Of a DNA stretch of 64,000 nucleotides, positions 58,307 to 64,000 are shown piece by piece. The position numbers and the translations under genes were made by a program. Origin of the DNA: Sternotherus odoratus (lineage: Eukaryota; Chordata; Testudines; Kinosternidae). Numbering within the stretch: position 1 is the stretch's first letter; the number at the start of each line of letters is the position of its first letter. The stretch spans positions 64,922,390 through 64,986,389 of the forward strand of contig JAVMKO010000003.1 in assembly GCA_032164245.1 (NCBI GenBank), read 5' to 3'. Below the pieces are notes generated by a model. It ran no database searches. It saw nothing but the letters and a program-made list of their open reading frames with translations, and was not told where the DNA came from.

Positions 58307-58970
58307 CTTTAAGTAGAGCAGCCTCATGATGCATCCCTTTGCTAATTGCTACTCTTTGTTTTCCTGGGCCACCAGTAGCCAGCCAGAAATTCCTTCTTCG
58401 CTCCCCCCGTCCCTGCCAGTAAATACCTGCTTTGGCCCTTGTAACCAGCCAGGGACACCCCTTGCTTCCCCGGTCCATGCTAGCAGACTGATCTGTCCAG
58501 CCCCTGCAGCCATCCAGAAGTGCCTCTTACTCCTTCAGTCACTGCTAACAGACTGAACTCACTCTAGTCCTGCAACTCCTTTTAAGCTTTTCTCATTCTC
58601 AATCTTTTTTTTCTAATAAAAATGAAGCTTCCCTAGACTCGTTCCATATCTCCATCTTTAATGCTACAGTCCTAAAATCTAGGACACCTTCCCCTTACAC
58701 AGATATGCAAGAAATGCATGGCAACAGTATAAAAATGCTAAATAAAATTGTGACCTTTCATCTCCTCATCAGGCTTTCACCGCCCCATCAGGCTGGGCCC
58801 TGATTGGCTGAGCCCCTGCAGTACCTCTCATTGGCTGCTTCCCCTGCATCCACTTTAGCTCATGTGGAGGACCCTCTCCCCTGTTCTTTTCTTGGGTGGG
58901 ATGAGGTAGAGGTGTGAGGCTCCAACAGGGGACCTCAGGGCCTAGTCCACCCCATCACAACAGTAAGTTA

Positions 58971-60525
58971 ATCCTCTAAGAGTAACCATTACGGTATATG
59001 TCCTCTAGGCACTGTATCCCTTACTGAAGCACTTTGCTGCCCAAATTTCCCAGGTTGCAGTGATACAAATATAGTCAGACAGCATTAAAGTTGTAAATAC
59101 ACAAATATGGTTGTACTGTTAAAAAAGTTGCTGCATGCACACAATTCAACAGTATTTGTTGTAACCAAGTCTGATAAGTCTTGCAAACTGGTTACAAAAA
59201 CACTGTTGTGCTTATTGTATAGTCAGAGGCCTGCATTCTATTCAGTATGCAGCAAATATGTTAAGAAGTTTGGCCACCAGTGATATATGAAATATCTGGC
59301 TGTTACAATCAAAGCTATGGTGTTGTAATACAGTTCACTATAGACTTGCTCATCTCTTTATCCTGAAAAAAACCCTTGAAATGTATATGTAATTACAACA
59401 CAAGAGTAGTTTCTCAGACAATCATAACAGAGTCACTTATTGCTCAACAAAATTACTAGTCTACTTAATAATAACTGTTCTGATGACTAGACTGATGACA
59501 TCACTGCAACTTTCCTGTACTTCCTCTTTTTTCCACACTCCCAGATCACTGCCAGTCCTATCTCCATTTGTATGACAAATGTATTTCTGCATTAATAAAA
59601 ATTTTCTTCTCTCCCCTTCCCATCTTGTCTACCTCCCAAGCCATCTAAAGCCTCTACTTCGTAAAAATAACATTTCTTTACTCCATGTTTGATCATTATG
59701 GCTGATTCATAGAACCATTAAATACTTCTCTGTGACTCTCCATTTTTCTGCTGTTCTCAAGTGGCAGCTCAACTTTCAGTTGGTGAGCCAGCCCAGCCCA
59801 GAGGTTGCTTGCGCCATGTTACTGGCTGGGTAGCCTGGACACGAGAGTGGAGCCGAGTCTTTGTCAGATGCGCATCCGATGCTCCTGGAGGATGATCGCA
59901 GAACCAGACTCAGAATTCTCAGTCTGTTGATTCTGTTTTTATAGGAACAAGTTTTTATATCATTCCTATACCAGTCTATTGAATCTGCTTCATCGTGCTG
60001 CCTTGACGTTTGAAGCGATAATCAGTCACTATTCTCACGTTTGAAGTGATGTTTAATCATCAGATGGAACATCCATGACAACTTGGTGTTATCTTGTTCT
60101 TTGGTTCTTCATGTTCTCGGGTGCTTGGGGGTGGACTGTGGATTCTGCTTTGTTCTCTGGGTCACCCAGCCATCTCACTCCATGCATTTCTTCAGCCAAT
60201 TGATGTCAGAGCTGTTATTCTCAGGCTGGCATCTTAACCTTTAATTTTTCATTTCTTAATCATACATACATACAATCACACTCCAACATATATCCTCTCA
60301 CATCTGCATTTTAATTCTTTAACATAACCATTTTAAAATCAATGGGACATGGCAGACTTCAGTAAGTCTATTTATCCCACTTGTTAAATTTAAAAGGAAA
60401 CAAACAAGATAAGTATGTGTTTTATTCTGGAGTTCATACAAACAAAATTGTATCAGCCATTGTGAAGAGATAACTTCCTCCCTCCTCTAAACACTAGGGT
60501 AAAAATGAGGGGGGTGTCTTCTATG
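58971..60525. other. Intron, possible LTR-derived part
   Basis: AT-rich to 59700; 59760-60240 has mixed composition that may be retroelement-derived, without diagnostic ends. No gene is seen. Confidence 0.35.
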
Positions 60526-61450
60526 ACCCCTTAACTATAAGCTGCTTCCCCAGCCTAAGTTAAGTCTTTTCCACCCCCAAAACCCACACTCTACCAGTTG
60601 GGAAATGGGGACCACGCTGCCACCATTCATGTGAATCTCCAAGACCCTGGAGGGGGCACATGAACACCTCAAACTCCCCTTCCCTCTCCCTGAGAGATCA
60701 GGACACTTAGACACTGCTCCCCTCCCCCCCCTCCAGCCTGAAAGCAGAGAGAGAGATGCAGCACATCGGCTCACGCTGTGAGCCTGCCAAATCCAATGCT
60801 AGGACAACTTTAAGGGAATAACCAAACACTTCTTATAACAAAAAGGTTTAATAAAGAAAAGAGAAAACTTACAATACAACTTCACAGATATAAAGCTTTC
60901 TAACCCCTCCCTCTGAGAAGGTTAGTGACACTCTAAATTAGGTACAAACTTATGAACTCAATATGCTACTTACAGTTAGTCTAATCTTAGAAATAGAAGG
61001 GTGCTCCATCTCTCCCAAAGCTAGGAGAGGGAGAAGGGACACAGGCACAAAGACAGCCTGGGGCCCGAAGTGAAGTGAAACTAAACCTCCCCCTCTGTCC
61101 CGAGGGACGGGAGCTCTTATGTCACCCCCTCTCAGGTTCAGTTAACCGCATACAGGTAAAACAGCAATTCAAAAGCACTTCACACTTATGACAGCCATAA
61201 AGGACATCTGTTATCTTGTTACTTTTAGAACAAACTCTTAATCTCTGGATGTGCTTTTACAATTAACACTGACCTTGTAAAACTGAAAGGCAATTTCAAT
61301 CAACACAGACTTAGCAGGGTGGCTGAGAAACATATTTCTTTTTAAGGGTCAGACCAAATTCTGGAGTCTGCTGTAAGTTCTGGGGTCTGTTGTGGAGCCA
61401 CTCTTTCTTATATTTATCATATCAAAAATATACCAGTTGTTAATTTAGTC
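60526..61450 (-). repeat. Probable LTR-derived sequence
   Basis: C-rich pyrimidine stretches, regularly spaced CTCTCCC blocks and a poly-T/A part resemble retroviral LTR remains in minus orientation. There are no clear TG/CA ends or duplication. Low confidence. Confidence 0.3.
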
Positions 61451-64000
61451 CAACAAACTCCAGATAGTGTTAGAGATTTGCCGCCTATGGGCCAGTGCGA
61501 ACGCTCTGCAAGGAGTTATGGGAATCCTCACAAGGGATGATGACATATACTAGGTTATCTGGTGTGACCCATCGCCATCCTGTTATCCTGCTGTATTGCC
61601 TTTATGTGTCATCATGTCAATCAATTACCACCATGTCAACATTTCAACAGTGCCATTGCTCATGCTACTGCACACTCTTCCTCACAATGATATCAAGCAT
61701 CTTTTCTCTTTCTTCCCGGAAGGCATATTCATGCCTTTTCTCTTTCAAGCTGAGTGCAATCCTGTGAATTTACCATTTGCATCATTAATTGATTTTTCAC
61801 AGCCCCCATTGCTATGATTGTGCACTGATCTATGCAGAGAGTCAGAGATTTCTTTACACACTATGTATTTCTTGTACCAGTTGCACTTGCACAATTTATT
61901 TGAATGAGTTTTAGGATTTTGACAAATGGTTTTGCTCTCATTTGGTGTGATCATAGCTGCATGTTGCCTTGCTACAGAACCATGTAGCTCAGCATCTGCA
62001 CAATATCGTTCTGCACCTTTGAACTGATAGTATAACAGCACAAAGCTTTTGATGTATTTTGCTCATCAGTCCTCCATTGCAGTGCATATTGCCTTATCCT
62101 TCCCGGTTTGTACGCTGCACAATGTACAACTTAATTGGAGCATGTGTAATTTATCACTTTGTATCTTTAGTTGCAATATAATAATCACAATGAAAGGATT
62201 GCTTTGGATTTCCAGTGTCCAGTCTCTTGTTATGAAAAAATAATGGATCTTTTCTTTCTTATTCTAGTCACTTGGTAATTGAATTATTGCTTTATAAACT
62301 GGAGTGCTCTTGTAATCATCTCTTTAAAACAAATGTACTATGTGTTACCGTCCAAGACACACCTCAAGACGTTCTTTCTGGTCCTCATTTGCCAAAGCAT
62401 TTCCTAAATTAATCTTTGAGTAAGAAGTCAACATGGGGATAGATTTGAACACAAGAAAGTTCTTGGATGCAGGAAATCTTTCCTCCCATGTTTTGTTCAT
62501 TGAGATAATTTTCAAAATCTTGACAGGCAACATCTAGACAGATAAATAGAGGCACCTAAAATCAGTTTTTAAGTACAACAATCAGTCCTTAGACAAGGAT
62601 TTAACTTTAACATAATACATTTTGCTGTGTAAACCTAGGTTTTTTTATCAGAATAATTGCATCTTGTAAACTGCATCTTAAAAATCCATAAATAAGAATC
62701 TGATTTCTCTTTACTACTTTCATTCTTACCAATTTTTATTCTTAAGTTTTCTTCATTTAACATAACTCTTGAAAGTTGTTTCATTTTGTGTCTTTAAGTT
62801 TAAATTTACTAAAGTGGGAAATCATTGTCAAAGAATAGGGAGATTAGAGAGAGATTTGATGTATTATCATTGAGCTCTCAACTATGGCAATAATAATGGT
62901 TTGCAATTGCTGTATCTCTGGAAGTGTAACAACGCTTTAGAAACAAAAGAGAATTGTAAAATTAACTTCTGAGGCAATTAAAATATCATAACTATTACCA
63001 GTTCTTCTGCTGACACACTATGTGTTTGTGCTTTCTTTTGCTTCTTTATAATATATAAAGAAGGCCTGAAAGCTTGTTTTATCATTGTTGTTTTTGTTTT
63101 ATCTTTGTTGTTTTTTTTTTTTTTTTTTTGAGGAAGAAGTTCTGCTTTTGTTTTGGTTTTTTACCTTTAGACATATCAGTTCTGTCAAGTTTTCTGATCC
63201 TGATTTTAGGGGAGGATTGCATACCTTAATAGAAGGATTGGGGTGATGTCTTTTTGACAAAAGCTTCCTTTCTCCCTAGTGTTATTTACTTAAAATAGTT
63301 GAATTTGTGATTTGCTCCAAAAAAACAGAGACAGAGCTGGGAATAATACTCCTAAATCTATACTCCTCCTTGCTTCAACCATGAGATCACACTGGAAGCT
63401 TATGTAAGTTAGTATCATTGCACATAGATATTTTGTAAGAACTGCATGCCATCTTCATTAATACCAAAGAGAGGTATTTTCTTAAGCTTTTATAATTTCA
63501 GAATAAAAATTATTTATTTTGCTTTTGGATGATTTAGGAGATTTGGTAATGGGATGCAGACTTTCTCTCCTTATGTTACTAGTTAGACCCAACACACACT
63601 CGCAGCTCTACAGGCCTAGATTCTAGCCAGTGAGCCTTACATGGGGTAGGAGATGCTTATCCCTCTCTGTCTGGTCAAGTGTGTATTGTTGCACCACACA
63701 AATAGTGGAGACCTATTTGTATTGCTGAACCAGATGTTAAACCAGGGGAAAGCTGCAGGAAAAAAACAAACAGCAGGAGGATATTCTGTTTGAATAAATA
63801 GACTAGGTTTTGGGGGTATAACTGGGAATACTCAGGTACACCCTGGATCCTTCAGTGAGGAGGCAAGCTGAGTGTGTGTCTTGTTTAATGAGAAAGGGAT
63901 CACCGCCTACATGGCTGAAAAACGCTGGTGAACAAAACTGTAAGACTTGATAGTAACTAGTTTAAGTACGTTTAGGTTCCGTTATGTTTTATGGTTGTGA
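61451..64000. other. Intron 2 continuing to the window end
   Basis: AT-rich, with a poly-T run at 63110-63129. Short frames at 61495-62041 show no domain. I see no splice-supported exon in this part. Confidence 0.4.

Larger units (their letters stand above)
56113..58970. repeat. GC-rich LTR-like region with two nested hAT MITEs
   Basis: The sequence between and around 56692-57148 and 57791-58306 is of uniform GC-rich character and contains no gene. It resembles retroviral LTR/internal sequence (on recall), but I cannot find matching ends or a target duplication. It is a tentative label. Confidence 0.35.

Noticed and set aside
61745..62041. 98-codon minus-strand frame
   Set aside because: Cys/His/Asn-rich but with no family match I know, no start context or splice context; kept as unannotated intron.
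1..64000. CRISPR arrays, phage, defence islands or operons
   Set aside because: The direct repeats present are transposons, minisatellites or simple repeats, and gene structure is eukaryotic with spliced exons.

Overview
This window is vertebrate nuclear DNA, most likely from a turtle or another slow-evolving sauropsid (inference). It is AT-rich and intron-like, and it carries CR1 LINE pieces, hAT, Harbinger and Tigger-type DNA transposons, a GIY-YIG Penelope-like element (PLE), endogenous-retrovirus LTRs and MIR-like relics. I see no bacterial operons, CRISPR arrays, tRNA genes or rRNA genes.

Host gene: one plus-strand protein gene appears to span the window. A CpG-rich first coding exon (435-712, donor AG|GTAACC) encodes a Ser/Lys/Arg-rich N-terminus that I do not recognise. 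The only later exon I can support with splice sites and a matching phase is 48967-49105, so intron 1 would be about 48.3 kb. The rest of the window would be intron 2. A weaker exon-like open stretch lies at 29661-29883.

Layout: 1-900 promoter/CpG island and exon 1; 900-12 kb intron with MITEs, CR1, a palindromic PLE at 5.8 kb, a MIR-like relic and a small palindromic PLE at 10 kb; 12-17 kb a dead ZMYM1-like hAT transposase followed by a GC-rich repeat that holds a 2.69-kb palindromic PLE; 19.9-21.4 kb a Helitron-like element with a minisatellite and an open 231-codon frame; 21.5-26.2 kb two hAT MITEs, a solo LTR, a defective retrovirus-like element with an initiator-Met tRNA primer site, and a Harbinger Myb/SANT fragment; 32.5-34.9 kb a CR1 element split by a hAT MITE; 35-46.7 kb MITEs, a CR1 copy split by a solo LTR, and a dead hAT transposase split by a solo LTR that is itself split by a hAT MITE; 48.9-49.1 kb exon 2; 50 kb a perfect inverted-repeat element; 52-58.3 kb GC-rich hAT elements; 58-61 kb LTR-like sequence; then plain intron.

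Best evidence: many insertions can be delimited to the base by target-site duplications (8 bp for hAT, 4-5 bp for LTRs, TA for Tigger, 12-13 bp for PLE), which gives a relative time order. The most striking results are three PLE insertions with the same inverted-dimer form, one of them a near-perfect 2 x 1,274-bp palindrome inside a transcribed intron, and two hAT MITE copies of 516 bp that read as identical but have different target duplications, implying very recent transposition.
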